From the NCBI GenBank assembly GCA_022701365.1, contig JAKUHH010000146.1, forward strand, positions 253,677 through 317,676: a stretch of 64,000 bases of DNA. The letters are read 5' to 3'. Origin of the DNA: Mycocentrospora acerina. Taxonomy: Eukaryota; Ascomycota; Dothideomycetes; Pleosporales. Positions 45,828-58,032 of this stretch are shown piece after piece; positions within the stretch are counted from its first letter, which is position 1; every line of letters starts with the position of its first letter. A program made the position numbers and the translations under genes. Below the pieces are notes generated by a model. It was given only the letters and a program-made list of their open reading frames with translations. It did not search any database and had not been told where the DNA came from.

Positions 45828-46985
45828 TCATATTTTAGTTCTTTCGAAATCACGAACACCACCCAAAAAGCCCCTCAAGGCTGAGCTCAAGGTCAAGCTT
45901 CTCTGCCTCATTCCTTTCCAATACTCTTCGTCCGCATCGAAGGTATACCCTACGACCTTGATGCTTCCGGAGTTGTCCTGAGGCGATTCTCGAATTTCTT
46001 TTATTTCTTGTGGAGGTTTGACACCAGGCCTGAGTCTGACTCTTAAACGCGCATATTTGGTTTCTTCCCAATCCACGAGTTGATCTTCCGGCCCGTAAAA
46101 TGAAGTGTTCACAGTAAGGATGCGACCTGCCTCTTGAACAAGGATCGCCGAGAGCCAGCAAACATCTCCGCAGCCGCATACGCTCATGTAAGCTTCCTGA
46201 ATTTTGTCGACAATAAAGCTATTCGCGCAAGAAGAACTCTTGCATGTGTTTTGCAGAGCGCAATACCTTTGCGATATGTACAGCTCGCTGTTGTCAAGCC
46301 GCGGTGAGCGTACGCTCCAATGCTCTCCCTTTTGCCATGAGAACGAACGACCGGCTATGAAAGGTTCTAGAATACACTGATAGAACCATGAAGGTGCAGA
46401 TTCCCCCAGAGCAGTGCTATCTAGCTTCAGGCACCGTCGAGCTCGAAGTTCAAAACGTAGAAGACCCGGGAATAAGAGGGCTGAATTTGCGATGGCCTCG
46501 ACTGCTTCTCCAGACCTGATCATGTATTCGGTTCCGACATCGTACAGCAAGGCGGTGATGGCAGAGGCCTGTTGGGTGGACAGATGTGAAATAGAGCTGC
46601 GTAGAAGAATGAAAGTCGGGACAGCATTGAAGGCAAGGTGGAAAGTATGTACGTGAAATGCTAAGATGGTGGCTTCGTGTCTGACCTGACGACATGAAAG
46701 GAGAAGAGAAAGTGGATGTGCAGATGTGGAGCGAGGTCCTGCTAGGCTAGGTGCAAACACATGACGGTAAATTGTGTTGCGAAGCTCAGCCGGAAGTTTG
46801 GAGAGGAAAGCGCTCTGTGACTGTTCGCTGAAAGGGGTGGTTTTTAAAACGCATGCACGGTGCAGCGGTACGGGATTAGATGCAGGAGACGGTGAGTGAT
46901 GGCTAAGGAAGAACATGCTGTGGTCGGAAGCTGCGTAGGTGGATGTAGCGAGGAAAAGGGGATTTAAGAAGCTGAGATTCATCAA
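45828..46985 (-). CDS. Fungal hypothetical protein with F-box-like LPAELRNxIY motif
   Basis: Intronless, 385 residues (384 if the second ATG is used). The segment FLSKLPAELRNTIYRHVFAP near residue 60 is the common fungal F-box-like helix, followed by LLLSCRQVRHEA. This pattern marks a large group of Pezizomycotina proteins of unknown function. Several cysteines cluster near the middle (NTCKSSSCAN and SVCGCGDVC). No other domain seen. It is unrelated in detail to the neighbouring F-box-like gene at 43355-44224. Confidence 0.7.
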   Translation of the reverse strand: MMNLSFLNPLFLATSTYAASDHSMFFLSHHSPSPASNPVPLHRACVLKTTPFSEQSQSAFLSKLPAELRNTIYRHVFAPSLAGPRSTSAHPLSLLLSCRQVRHEATILAFHVHTFHLAFNAVPTFILLRSSISHLSTQQASAITALLYDVGTEYMIRSGEAVEAIANSALLFPGLLRFELRARRCLKLDSTALGESAPSWFYQCILEPFIAGRSFSWQKGEHWSVRSPRLDNSELYISQRYCALQNTCKSSSCANSFIVDKIQEAYMSVCGCGDVCWLSAILVQEAGRILTVNTSFYGPEDQLVDWEETKYARLRVRLRPGVKPPQEIKEIRESPQDNSGSIKVVGYTFDADEEYWKGMRQRSLTLSSALRGFLGGVRDFERTKI

Positions 46986-47437
46986 ACTTGTCGTCGAGGC
47001 TACTTGTCTTCTTGATTATTCATGCTGTTGCCTGTTGACCTGGGGACACGTAGTTAGCCTCCTGAGATTTGATATCCTCGAAAGTGCATCTCTAGCCGTA
47101 AGACTTTCCGATGTGCCAGACAAAGGGACAGACATGGTGAGCTCTTGGTATCAGTCGAGACGAGGCGAAGACGTCTGCCGGGCCGATGTGGCAGTTGAAG
47201 AGAAGGACGACGAGGCGGGAAGACACAGGACGAACGATACGCCCAATCTTAGCGCGCGCGGCTGGTGTCCCCACTAAATGTCCCCTCAAATGCGTCATTC
47301 GACATTTGGCTGCTGGATGTTTCCCCAACCGCCGTGGCTTTACATCGTTGCGCCTAGAAAAGCAGCCTGCAACTGCAAGCCATCACTCACATCTCCGCAG
47401 CCCCCCACCACAAGGCCCGCTTCACGACAGCACTACG
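46986..47437. promoter_or_regulatory. Divergent promoter, F-box-like gene / DOM34
   Basis: About 450 bases between two start codons on opposite strands. No specific motif assigned. No gene inside. Confidence 0.45.
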
Positions 47438-48707
47438 ATGCGGCTGGTCAAGTCGCAGATTGAGCAGAAGACGGGCGCGGGCTTTGCTGTGCTGCTCCCT
47501 GAAGAGCCCGAGGACATGGTATAGACGGCGACGCTGCGTGGTGGAGCACGTGCTGACGCCTTTGCAGTGGCACGCGTACAACCTCATCCAAGAAAACGAC
47601 AGAGTGCGCGCCAAGGCCGTGCGCCGAGTGGCCAAAGAAAGCGGCGCAGGCTCGGTGGCCTCGCAGCGCATCACGCTCGATCTGACCATTGCCGTGTCCT
47701 CGACAGACTTTGACATTGGCTCCGGGCAGCTGCATGTTGCCGGGCGCGTCGCAGTAGAGAACGAGCATGTCAAACTCGGCCAGCACCACACGCTGGACCT
47801 GGAGCTGAATCGAAAGTTTGAACTTCAAAAGGCGGATGGGTGGGACAGCATAGCGCTGGAAATGCTAAGGGAGGCGTGCGAGACGGAGCGGCGGGCAGAG
47901 CTGTGGGCAGTCGTGCTGGGCGAAGGCACAGCCAACATCTGCATGATTACCGAGCACCAGACGATCCTGCGCCAAAAGATCGAGGTTTCCGTGCCGCGCA
48001 AACGCAAAGGCGGCGTCGACGGGCACAGCAAAGGAATGGACCGTTTCTTCTCGACAACTCTGTCCACGCTGCTCCGCCACATTGATCTCACGAGCCCCTC
48101 GGCGCAGCAGGGCAAGACACTGCCACTCTTGCTTGCAGGCCCTGGCTTCATCGCGCAGGCCTTCCTCACATACATAAGAGGCGAGGCAACACGTACAAAC
48201 AACAAACCTCTTCTCGCGTTGGTTCCCTCCATCGTCGTTGCCCATGCTTCCTCTGCGCACGTCCACTCTCTCAATGAGATTCTCTCATCTCCCGCCATAA
48301 CAAACAAGCTCTCGGACACAAAGTACGCCCGCGAGACAGCACTGATGGACAAGTTCCTCACGCTCATGCGCCAAGACGACGGGCGTGCATGGTATGGACC
48401 ACGAGAAGTAGAGAGGGCCGTGGATAAAGGAGCTGTAGGGAGAGGAGGCGGCGTACTGATGATCAACAATGCGCTTTTCAGGGCACAGAACGTGGCAGAG
48501 AGGAGACGATGGGTTGCGCTGGTGGACCGAGTGCGCGAAGTAGAGGGCGGCGAAGTCCGAGTTTTGAGCTCGCTGCATGAGAGCGGGAAGAGGCTGGAGG
48601 GTTTGGGGAATGTAGCGGCGATTTTGACGTATCCGCTCGAGGATCTCGACGAGGAGGAGGATGGGGTGGACGCTGGGGATGGGGAAGACGGAGAGATGAT
48701 CATTTGA
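47438..48707 (+). CDS. DOM34: Dom34/Pelota, ribosome-rescue factor
   Basis: Two exons, 47438-47518 and 47568-48707, around a 49-base intron, give 406 residues. The splice joins LLPEEPEDM to WHAYNLIQENDRV, a very characteristic Dom34 join. The three eRF1-like domains follow: an N-terminal Sm-like part (ITLDLTIAVSS, LHVAGRVAVENEHVKLGQHHTLDLEL), a middle part containing LLAGPGFIAQAFL, and a C-terminal part with GGVLMINNALFRAQNV. As expected there is no GGQ peptide-release motif. With Hbs1 it would split stalled ribosomes in no-go and nonstop mRNA decay. The acidic tail after ILTYPLEDL is usual. Length is close to the yeast and human proteins. Confidence 0.96.
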
Positions 48708-49296
48708 ACACGACAAGCAATATACCCATTCTGCACCAGACCAAGACCATGAACATGAACATGAACATGAACATGAACGTGAACTTGTTGCACGTGTCGT
48801 GTGATTGCCACTAGTAGTGCTGCTGGCGATGCTGAGTAAAGAGTTTACAGCTGGTGCCGACGAGACGAAAGATTACTGGTTATTGATTCGAATCGTTTCG
48901 CGTCATGTTTCCCACGCCGTTGCACAAGGGGCAAGGCGCGGGTCTTAGCGCGGCTGAGTCAGGGCCAAGCTGGGCTGTTCCGCGGAAGAGACTTGTCAAT
49001 CATACAGCGATACAGCGATACATACCGTAATTAGCCCTGCAAGTACAATACACACGATACATACGAGAGCCGACCTGAGGTGAGCTCCACCCACCCCGTT
49101 CACGTCACCTGAGCCGCGCACAAGGCTGCCCGCACGCCGTGTTGCCTGCGCGACTGCGGCTGCGACTGCGATTGCGAGTGTCTTGCCATTGAAATGTCGC
49201 GCAAAGACCCGTAGCGGACAGGCCGCATGTGACGAAGAGCTGTACGGGGCAGGATGCTGACGGCAATGGCAGCCGCTACAAGTCGACGAGACGGAC
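48708..49296. repeat. Intergenic with AACATG hexanucleotide repeat
   Basis: A short tandem run of AACATG units lies at about 48748-48780, just after the DOM34 stop. The rest is GC-balanced promoter-like sequence of the next gene. No gene recognised. Confidence 0.6.
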
Positions 49297-50682
49297 ATGG
49301 GCAGGCACGCAAATCCAGACATCCGCAGAGCGTTTGAAGAGTTCCAGGACCAGGACACGCCATCCAAATGCAACAAGGTAAAGTGCATGCACTGCGGCTA
49401 TGTGCGCGCAAAGAACACGACGCGCCAGATTGAGCATCTCCAGGAGTGCCAGGCCTATCTCTCCTCGCCCGACGCGCAAGCCCACCTCGCGCTGCAGCAT
49501 GCAAACGGTGCGCCCGTTGACCCAAACATGTCCCAAGGCCCAAACTCCATCTTGAACGGCCAGCAACCGAACCCCAACCTGCAGGTCCATCGCCGCGGGC
49601 CCAACAACAAGCGTGGGCGAGATGGCCAGCTCCTTGCGCCCAACCTGGCCATCCACCCACACCATGCGCCCTCTCTTACGGCTCACCTGCTTGCCATCTG
49701 CTCTGCTCCTTTTGCCCAGGCCACGCAGCAGCCCTTCCTATCGCACGCCGGGTGTGGATCGCTGGCAGCAGGCCCGCTGTCGCAATGGCTGGTCCAGGAT
49801 GGGCATTATGCGCGTGGGTACATACGCTTTGTTGGCCAGTTGCTGGCCAAGATACGGCTGCCGCAGACACACAACTCGCAGTTCCACCCAATGTACAGGA
49901 CTATGGATCTCCTCATCTCTGCCCTGAACAATATGCGACGCGAGATGCAGTTTTTCGAAATCACTGCTGCAAAGTACGGCCTAACACTAAGCCAGGAAGC
50001 GCCCACGCCCATCACTCGCGCCCTGCTTGATCTGTTTGTGAGCGCAAGTAGCTCCAGCGCATCGCTTCTGGAGGGCATGATCGTTTTGTGGGGCATCGAG
50101 CACGTGCGTGATTCCATTCTCCCTCGCTATTCCTTTTCAAAATCCACCACGTCTGCTGACTAATTGCAGTGCTACCGCTCTGCCTGGCAATATGCTTCCT
50201 CGTTTCACACTTCTCTTTCCACGCCCAGCAATGACCCCCACATCATTGCCCTTCACCAGGCGCTAATACCCAATTGGACATCGCCAGCCTTTAGCAAGTT
50301 TGTAGATGCGACTCGCGCATTGGTGGATGAGCTCGCCAACATCACCACCACACGGGACGGCAAAGAAGAGATGGTTCGATGTGAAGAGATCTTCCGTCAG
50401 ATATGCTGGCTTGAAGAGCGCTTTTGGCCCGAGGTCGACGGAATGGGCGAGGAAGATGACAATGCACACCTCGGTCCTGCTGGATTAGCAATGAATAGCA
50501 TGGATAACAATGCCATGAACAATGGCGGCTCTAGCTTCAACAACGGCCCCATAAGTGGTCCCATGAATGGGCCAATGACCTCTGCTATGAACAATAGCGA
50601 TGGCACAGCTGTTAGTGACGTCAGGAATAACTTTGCCATGTCCAACAGCAATGGGCTTGATGGTGTTAATCAAGGCTCATAG
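49297..50682 (+). CDS. BED-type zinc finger fused to a TENA/THI-4-like domain
   Basis: Two exons, 49297-50103 and 50170-50682, give 439 residues. Residues about 27-52 carry a zinc finger with C-x2-C and a later H-x4-C (CMHCGYVRAKNTTRQIEHLQEC), as in BED-type fingers. After a linker with KRGRDG, the region from about 125 to 340 resembles the helical TENA/THI-4/heme-oxygenase-like fold: SLTAHLLAICSAPFAQATQQPFL, WLVQDGHYARGYIRFVGQLLAK, LLEGMIVLWGIEHCYRSAWQYA, and LVDELANI. The C-terminus is Asn/Met/Gly-rich (NNAMNNGGSS). TENA-type enzymes process thiamin-pathway pyrimidines, but a DNA-binding finger suggests a regulatory role here. Function is inference. Confidence 0.82.
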
Positions 50683-51310
50683 GCAGAATCCTGTTGCTCT
50701 CTTCAGTACTTTGGAGATTTTTCGCAAGGCCATCTTTCGTAGGACGCGTTACCTTCAATCGCACTCATCTATAGACCATTCAGAATGTTCGCCAAGTTCC
50801 GGATCACCCAGAGAGCATTTTGGTTGAGTACATTTGGCGTTTGTTTCTTTTATTGAACATGTCGCCTTAGACGATGGTGTATAGCCCCCGCACTCCGGCT
50901 GGGTGCCTTAGGGAGTATTCTGTAGAACTTGCCACGTCAGGGTCCTGAACTGGAAATCTGACAACAGTATCATTCTATACCCCACAACGAGAAACTGTTA
51001 CAAGTGTTCATACTAACTCTAAGGTCATTTCAGACATGTGGTCAATTTTCAAACGATTGATCCTGTCGGCCATATAGCAGCTATAATTGGGGGTAGTAAG
51101 CCGCAGAAAGTTTTGTGACGTAAGTAGGATTGATTAATAGTTTACAAACTTCATATCAATCGTTTTGAAGCGTACTGTTTAACGTCAGTCACTGTTTAAG
51201 ATGATGGTGACGGGACCTTTCCAAAATATGCAAATATTGTATTTGACGTCACATCGGCCCATTATTTCCTTCGTCTACCAAGCGTCGGCAGCAAAAGACC
51301 CCTTTACAAT
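50683..51310. other. Intergenic between TENA fusion gene and P450 relic
   Basis: 3' flank of the plus-strand gene and 3' flank of the dead P450. Nothing recognised. Confidence 0.5.
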
Positions 51311-53139
51311 CTAAGAGTTCCCGATTGGACGCATCCTGATTCTAGTTTTATGTGGCCAAACAAACCACTGTTTGTGTAACTTCCACTCCTGACTTGGGTC
51401 TTCGAGTTCAATGTCGAAGCGCTGTAACAATGTAGCAATCACTTTGTACAATTCAACCAGTGCCAGCGGACGCCCAAGGCATATACGGTTACCTCCTCCG
51501 AAACTCAAATCTGCATCTTTCATCCCTTTAATGCTGATGCCAAGTTCTTCTTCCTCTTCATCCTCGTTTCTCAGCCATCGCTCAGGTCGGTACTCATTGA
51601 CTTCCGTACAAAAATACTTCACTTTGGTAATGCACAGCCCAGGGGTTCATGCCTACAACCTTGTCCGGAGGGATTACAATGCCGTCGGCAAGACTTCAAT
51701 CGGAAGTAAGGACTACGCGCTCAGGTATGTGGCCAACGACTAAGTACATACGAAGTCCTTCTTTCACGCACGCGCCGATATATGGCAAAGTTTCTAGAGT
51801 TGTGTAAGACGCATAGGTAGGGAGACTTGCAGACTGAAGCTCAGAAACAATGAGCTGTTTTGTACACGGAAATTTGAGAAGATTGTAGAAGATAGCTTTG
51901 GTCACTATAGCTAGAGTGTCTGCGCCGCCTAGGATTTAGGGTGGAGTTAGCTAATGGAAGATGAAGTCGGAAAAGGCAAATAGTACATTGTTTATCATGT
52001 ATCCAACGACCTCGTTGTCAGTGACAAGAGTAGGACGTTCTCCTTTGGCGTTCAGAAAGTCATTTAAAGATCTGTCTTGCCTTTGGACTGCTCCGGCTTT
52101 TGCATACGCTCCTTGAAACGCTCCACATTAGCACTTACAGCAGCTAAAAATCCATGAATTTTGTGGAGGTAAGGCATGTACGCGTTTTTTCCAAGCAGTT
52201 TATCTAGAGCCGGGATCTAGCCAACCTGAAAACGTTAAAAATTTCGAAGGAAGAGAATGATATGCCATTACTCACCACAGAGAAATACCGCATTATGTTT
52301 TCAACGGTTCTCAGCACATGGCCTATATCTTTCCCCTGCTCCATTAACCCCTTGGGCTTCCTCCAGGTTATATCACCAAGGGAATCATATGTAAAATACA
52401 AGATCTAAATAGCGATATCCCAGGTTTTGTCTCTGTTCTCCGCTAGCACATATCTAGTCTCGAGCTCTGAGCAGAAGACACACAAGTCTTCATTCATAAC
52501 CTTCTCTAACTATATGGCATTTGAAAGTGAGTGAAACTTTTGCACAGGTTTCAAATCACGAGAACGAAACTCACTGTCATGAGTACTAAAAATGTGTGGA
52601 ATGATACGTCCGTTCTGTAAAGCATCATTCATCGAGTATTATTGTGACTGAGTAAATATGATAGATATGACTAAGTCTTCAAGAAAAGAGCTAACTTCAA
52701 GAACATTACGCTCGTAGAGTAAATAACTTTGTCAAGACTGGGGTCTGCGATACTGACGATGTTGGGGCCCTGACAGACGACCTGACCATGCTTTTCATGC
52801 AGTCTCCTTTGTGTCTCGATATATGTCTGACTCTAGTGATTGAAAAAGCGCCATATGTTCGGTAACTTTGCAAGGAAAGGACCCGGAATCGTTTTGAGCG
52901 TAGAGCGGTTGTAAGCCAAGATACATCGGCAAAAAGAGGTAACAACTACGAGCTCCATGATCTTGATCAGGTATGTGACAAGAGTCATGACCAGCGATGC
53001 ATCTACTCGGAAGAGAAAGAATTCTTGGGAAAGGAAGAACATCTAGAAGACATAGGAAAAATGGGCAAAGACACTCACTGAATCCAATGCGGCAAAAGGC
53101 TCGCAAAGAATATAGACCATGTACGTTTGATGCCCACAA
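51311..53139 (-). pseudogene. Cytochrome P450 pseudogene
   Basis: Minus-strand remnants in P450 order: an N-terminal membrane segment and KTIPGPFLAKLPNIWRFFNH, LDKVIYST, YDSLGDITWRKPKGLMEQGKD, GGADTLA of the I-helix, the ExxR region CVKEGLRMY, PPDKVVGMNPWAVHY, YRPERW and the heme loop LSFGGGNRICLGRPLALVE. The Cys-ligand loop is intact, but the gene carries in-frame stops at 52835-52833 (TAG), 52407-52405 (TAG) and 51698-51696 (TGA), and a frame break near 51610-51614 in an A-run just before YRPERW. Several exon borders remain credible, so decay is moderate. Unlike the P450 at 29425-31129 it is clearly non-functional. It lies outside the main cluster, beside housekeeping genes. Confidence 0.82.
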
Positions 53140-55203
53140 TGGTAAGATGTGTATAAAGCTAGACGTTTAACGTGTGTGGAAGCATCGTGCATCACACAGC
53201 GAGGTAATCGACCCATTTTCGCATCTAACGCGGGATTTAGCTCTTTGCGAAGGACCTCAGATCCATTGTGGCTGATTGGCCCATCATAGTCTTGGGTCCA
53301 GGTTTGAGAGCGGTAGTTGTAGGGGCAATGCCGGAGCTACAGAAATGCGGCTTACGAGGCAGATTCGCAAGCCCCGGACATCAATCTGTCCGTTTTGCGG
53401 GGATCTTCTAATAGCTGGTACTGATATCTGAAGGTAGAGCGGCAGCGGGAACGTCTCATGTACCCATTTCAAGTAAGATTGTCGGGCAAGGTAAAAGACG
53501 CTAACGTGCTGCGAATAGCAGTGCGAAATTAGGTATTTTTTTCATCATTAAACTTCCAAAGCAAAACCAGCTTTCGTGATCCATCAGGTGCTCAGAAATG
53601 AATAATCGTTAGTTACGTCATGCTTGTAACGGCGTGCTAGCCAGCAAGATAGATTAATATTTAATTGCACCAGATGGCGTGGCATGATGTTCGGAAGGCG
53701 AGAGAGAAGACGGGAAGCAACTTGCTTGGCCATCACTAGGCGGTAAGCAGGGATGACTTGATCTACCGTCTTGCCAGTCACAAGCAGCGAGAATCCCGAC
53801 CTAACAAGAACGTGTTTGGGATATATCTTGACCACTTGACCGGACCAAATCCAGTGCGTCTGACTCGACACCGCAGACTCGAGAAGCGATAGGATGGGAG
53901 GAACAGGGGAACGGCTCGGCCCAGTCCAGGTGGCGCCGCTGTACAACTAGTGAATATCTGACAGGCAATGTGATTGGCCAGTGAAGCAGCCACTGCGTGG
54001 TGGCTTCTTCACACTTTCTACAAGACCCTCAGATCCCATGGGCACATCACGAGCGGGAGAATCATGACACGGCCTAGCATCTGCCACCTGCATCTTGCTC
54101 TTTGTACTTGCATGAAGATCGAGAGTCGAACGCCTTTCTGCGGATTGGAAATTGCAGACAAAGAATCGCATCTACCTTCCTTTACTCACTTGATTTCAGG
54201 CGAGGCATGGTGGCTGCGGAGCTCTGGAAGTAGACAAGAAACCACCTCTGTAAACCATGAGGAGGCCGTCCTCTTTCATGGTTGTGGCATGTTGATGATT
54301 GTGCGGCATTCTCCGAGCCTAACCACTGATTAGCATCGCGGCAGTTGTAATCCATACCGATTCATCGGACAATGATCCGGTATTATATTCCGGACCGTGC
54401 ATATTTGGAACAGAGGGAGGTGTAGGGGGAAGTGCAGAAGACATCCGACTAGAATCCCGAAACCGTTTCGAATTCGACGGTGATTTCTACGAGCTCAGTG
54501 CGACATGCATGCTAGTGTGGACTCTTCGCATTAATCCGAGCAAGCTTGGACATGTAGTACGACGATTTTGTTGTCTTAGGGAGACTTAGTCCCCTATTGT
54601 CAGCGGAGATAGGCATGAACAGTCCAAAACCACTCCCTCGTGTCTGTGCTTTACTTGCGCAGCGACAGATCCTTGAGACCAAGACAGGTCGGTGCTCTGT
54701 CCCTAAAGCCACGGAGTTGTTTTCAAGGCATCATCCGTTCTAGTTGGCTGTACGTGAAACATAAGCTGAGCGGATCCGTCTTCCCCGCTGCCAACGACGT
54801 CAATCTAGTAGCTGGCTCAGGGTCAACGACATGGGTGTAATATCTTGAATACGTGCATGAATTACTTGAGCCGGTAGCAAAAGTCTTGTTTTCTCTTTTC
54901 TCCGGCGTATGCACCAGTCCGTCTTGTCCGAGAGGCAGAAAGATGTAGTTTATATATTGCGCATCCATCGCAAGCCTAGACCGGAAATTTTGATCTATAA
55001 CCACCATGCGACCAGTTCCTTTTATACATGTTTCTCGCGGTGAGAGTACTCACCAGTTTCTTCAATTTTGGCACTACTTGGTTATCCTCCTTGTACAAAT
55101 TTCTTGAAAATCTCCTTCTTGAGTACTCACTACGACGCAGCCTTGAACAAACTTGCTGGTCTTTGAAAAGTGACCAGGCCTTTCTTCATGCTAGTCCTAT
55201 GCT
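53140..55203. other. Long intergenic stretch, no gene recognised
   Basis: Short open frames only; no motif, tRNA or repeat recognised. The right end is the promoter of the membrane protein gene. Confidence 0.45.
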
Positions 55204-56586
55204 ATGGCGAAGCCTGATGATTATGCATCTATCCTCAACGGGATACTATGGTTTGAGGTGATCTTGGCTAGCATATTTATCGCTATTCGCATGTACACAA
55301 GACAATCTATACTACAAAAGCTGGGGCTGGACGATATTTTGATGCTAGTTAACTGGGTAGGTTATTTTTCTTTGCTCAAAAGACTCCCCCTTTTCCACAA
55401 AATTGTGATTGTAGTCAGCCTGCACAGGCTAGGCGTAGTCACATAGATCACAGAACGTCTTCTAACATTGCTAAAGGTTACTTTTGCAGGGTTTGCAACT
55501 TGTATTTCTATTGGTGTTTCCTACGGTATCGGCAAGCGTGTTGTTGACATTGAACGCCTTGAGATGGATAACTCCAAAGCTATCATGTGGGGAGCGATTG
55601 GTCAAGGAGTTTGTACTGTAAGTGGCTTGTCTTTGCCTTTTGTACCAAAATATCGCTCATGACACTTGAATCACAGATGGGAATTGCTGCATCGAAAGGC
55701 TCGGTCATAATTTTCCTCTTGCGCATCGCTATCAAGAGGTGGCATGTCATCCTATTATGGATTTGTATCACTACAACGACACTACTCTGCACAGTGACAA
55801 CCGTTCTCCTATTCGCTCAATGCAAACCCATAGCGTTCCTATGGGATCATACCATCGAAGATGGCTACTGTTGGCTGGCCTTTACGGATGTCGCGCTGAC
55901 CATGGGGGGTATGTAATATTCTAGGCTACCAAAACTGGCACGAAATTTTCTGACACATCAGTACAGCGTGGTCTGCAACAATGGACTTTGTCTTAGCCCT
56001 CCTGCCATGCCACGTCATCGTTGGCCTCGACATGAAGCGCAAAGAGAAAATCACTGTTGCATGCGGGCTTTCACTGGGAGTCCTCGCTGGTGCATGCTCT
56101 GTGGCTCGCACTATTAAGCTCCAGTCTCTTGACTCTTTAGAAAACTACGTCTACGAAACATCTCCCATACATCTATTGTCTTCATCCGAGGTCTTTCTCA
56201 CAATCATCTGCGCGTGTACGCCTATCCTTCTACCACTGTACACGAAAATAAAGTATGGTGAAAAGGGCAATGATTCACACAGCAACTCTTATCAACTCAG
56301 TGGATATGGAAAGAAGATAAGGAACCAAAGCACTCTATCGGGCATGGAGGGTGGTAGGGCAAGCTCGATCAGAATATACATGGGGCCGGGTAACAGCGTC
56401 ATGCAGACAACCATAAAGCCAGGGGGTGGCAATGCAAGTGAAGAGTCGATTTTGCGAGAGTGTAACCAGCAAAAATTTGGTTGCCTTGTACATTTGGAAG
56501 ATGATTGGAGAAAAATCACGGGAACACGGAATATTGTTGTGACAACGACAGTTGCTACAAAAGAGGAGGTGAGCGGCATAGTATGA
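55204..56586 (+). CDS. Rhodopsin-like fungal integral membrane protein
   Basis: Four exons, 55204-55356, 55477-55617, 55677-55908 and 55967-56586, give 381 residues. The first two thirds hold about seven hydrophobic segments in the pattern of the fungal rhodopsin-like domain family: ILWFEVILASIFIAIRMYTR, KLGLDDILMLVNW, GFATCISIGVSYGIG, SVIIFLLRIAI, WICITTTTLLCTVTTVLLFAQCKPIAFLWD, WSATMDFVLALLPCHVI and TPILLPLYTKI. LDD after helix 1 and a QCKP-W-D motif in the middle are typical. The last about 110 residues are a hydrophilic cytosolic tail. Members are plasma-membrane proteins of mostly unknown function, some related to Pth11-type receptors; no CFEM domain is present. It looks intact. The start could be slightly off because of AT-rich upstream sequence. 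Confidence 0.82.
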
Positions 56587-56908
56587 GAAAATGGAACGTA
56601 GACGTGCTAAAAATGATCGCTTGTTTTTAACAACCATTACTTGATTTTGAGCATCCATTGTCCGTAGCAGGGTGAAAAGAAGCGTACTGAATGGTACTAA
56701 ATTAGATTCGTGAAATATTTGACTATCCAACGGAAAAGAGTAGAGTTTAATATACACGCTTTGAAACTACTAGATTAGCCAAGAGTCGACACTATGCCTG
56801 TGCCGCCCGGATCATGTCATGAGCTTAAATGCCGTACTGTTTTGACGCCACATGTGGAAATGCAATTGACAACCAATTCCCTGATTGATCTATTTCTCGA
56901 TTCTGGAC
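56587..56908. other. Convergent intergenic region
   Basis: 3' ends of the rhodopsin-like gene and the GHITM-like gene. Nothing recognised. Confidence 0.5.
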
Positions 56909-58032
56909 TTACTTTCGCCTATTTTGTTGCATGGCTAGAATCTGCACCATCCGCACAAAAATATTGATAAAGTCCAGCTCCAGCGAGATGGACTCGTTGA
57001 CGGGATCTTTAGGAATCAAGCCACGTTCTGCCAAGCGAGCATGGTTCAGCACTTTTTGCACATCATACAGTGTGAAGCCGCCAAACACGGCAAGGCCTCC
57101 GTACAGCCAGACATTTTCGGTGAACATGAGAGTTCGGGCCGCGGTAGCAGGGATAACAAGCGGAGCAAGACCCGAGAGGGCGACTACGGCGACTCCAGCG
57201 AGAAGAGGACCGCCGAGGTACATGTACTTGTCTGTTTTGGCAGTGGCGCCGACGAAAGCAATAGAGCCCATCTGTTGGTCACATAGTCAGCATGTGCTTG
57301 TAGTGCGGCATGAAGAGCGGGTAGGTGGATGACATACCATGCCGACGGTGTAGAGACCGGCGCGTGCGAGAATGGCCGGGTGCATAAAGAACAGAGGGGA
57401 GAGTAGCAGGGCTTGGGTGACGTTAAAGGCAGACCAGAGAGCATACTTTTGGACATAGCTGTGGCAGGTTAGAGAAGGCGTCGACGCGGAGAGCGCTGGA
57501 GGGCTTACTTGGAAGGATGCGTCGCGCGGGTGCCGTACATGGTGCCAATGCTGCCGACGAGGCCAACACCAAGCACCAGCCACGGGTTCGCGCTCATAAG
57601 GCGGACGCTCCAGCCGTTCATGTGCAGGGCGCGGGCGGCGATGCCAATCATGCCAATTCCGAGCCCCGTGTGCATAAATGTGTCGTTGAGGTAGGCGCGA
57701 TCAAAGGGCGGCATCCCGCCGTCCTCGCGCGTCTCGCGGTTGAAGACGAGGTTGATGGCCAGCAGCGTTGCACCAAAAATGCCGGCACCGTACAGCAGCC
57801 GCTGGCGCACATCGCCCTGCGCCGTCGGGTTGTACGCGGCCTGCTGGTACGAGCGGCGGAACGTCTGGCGGAACGTCGCGAGCGTGGCCGGTGTGCTGCA
57901 AGCGAGGGCGGGGGCGCGCTGGCGGAGAGGCGTGCTGTGGAGGGCGCGGAGGCGCTGGGTGAGTGCAGACTTGGGCGCAGCCAGGCCCCGCACCGCCGTC
58001 AGGGCGAACGGCCTGCGCAGGAGGGAGGCCAT
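56909..58032 (-). CDS. Mitochondrial Bax-inhibitor-1 family protein (GHITM-like)
   Basis: Three minus-strand exons, 58032-57509, 57458-57338 and 57271-56909, give 335 residues. The N-terminal about 60 residues are Arg/Ala/Ser/Thr-rich with no acidic residues, as in a mitochondrial presequence. After it come several hydrophobic segments, including a run from LLYGAGIFGATLLAINLVF, GLGIGMIGIAARALHMNG, NPWLVLGVGLVGSIGTMYG, and MGSIAFVGATAKTDKYMYLGGPLLAG, then VWLYGGLAVFGGFTLYDVQKVLNHA with the Asp-containing pore-like end of BI-1 proteins. The mammalian relative GHITM (MICS1/TMBIM5) sits in the inner membrane and affects cristae and ion exchange. The start lies next to a trinucleotide and 18-bp repeat in the leader. 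Confidence 0.93.
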
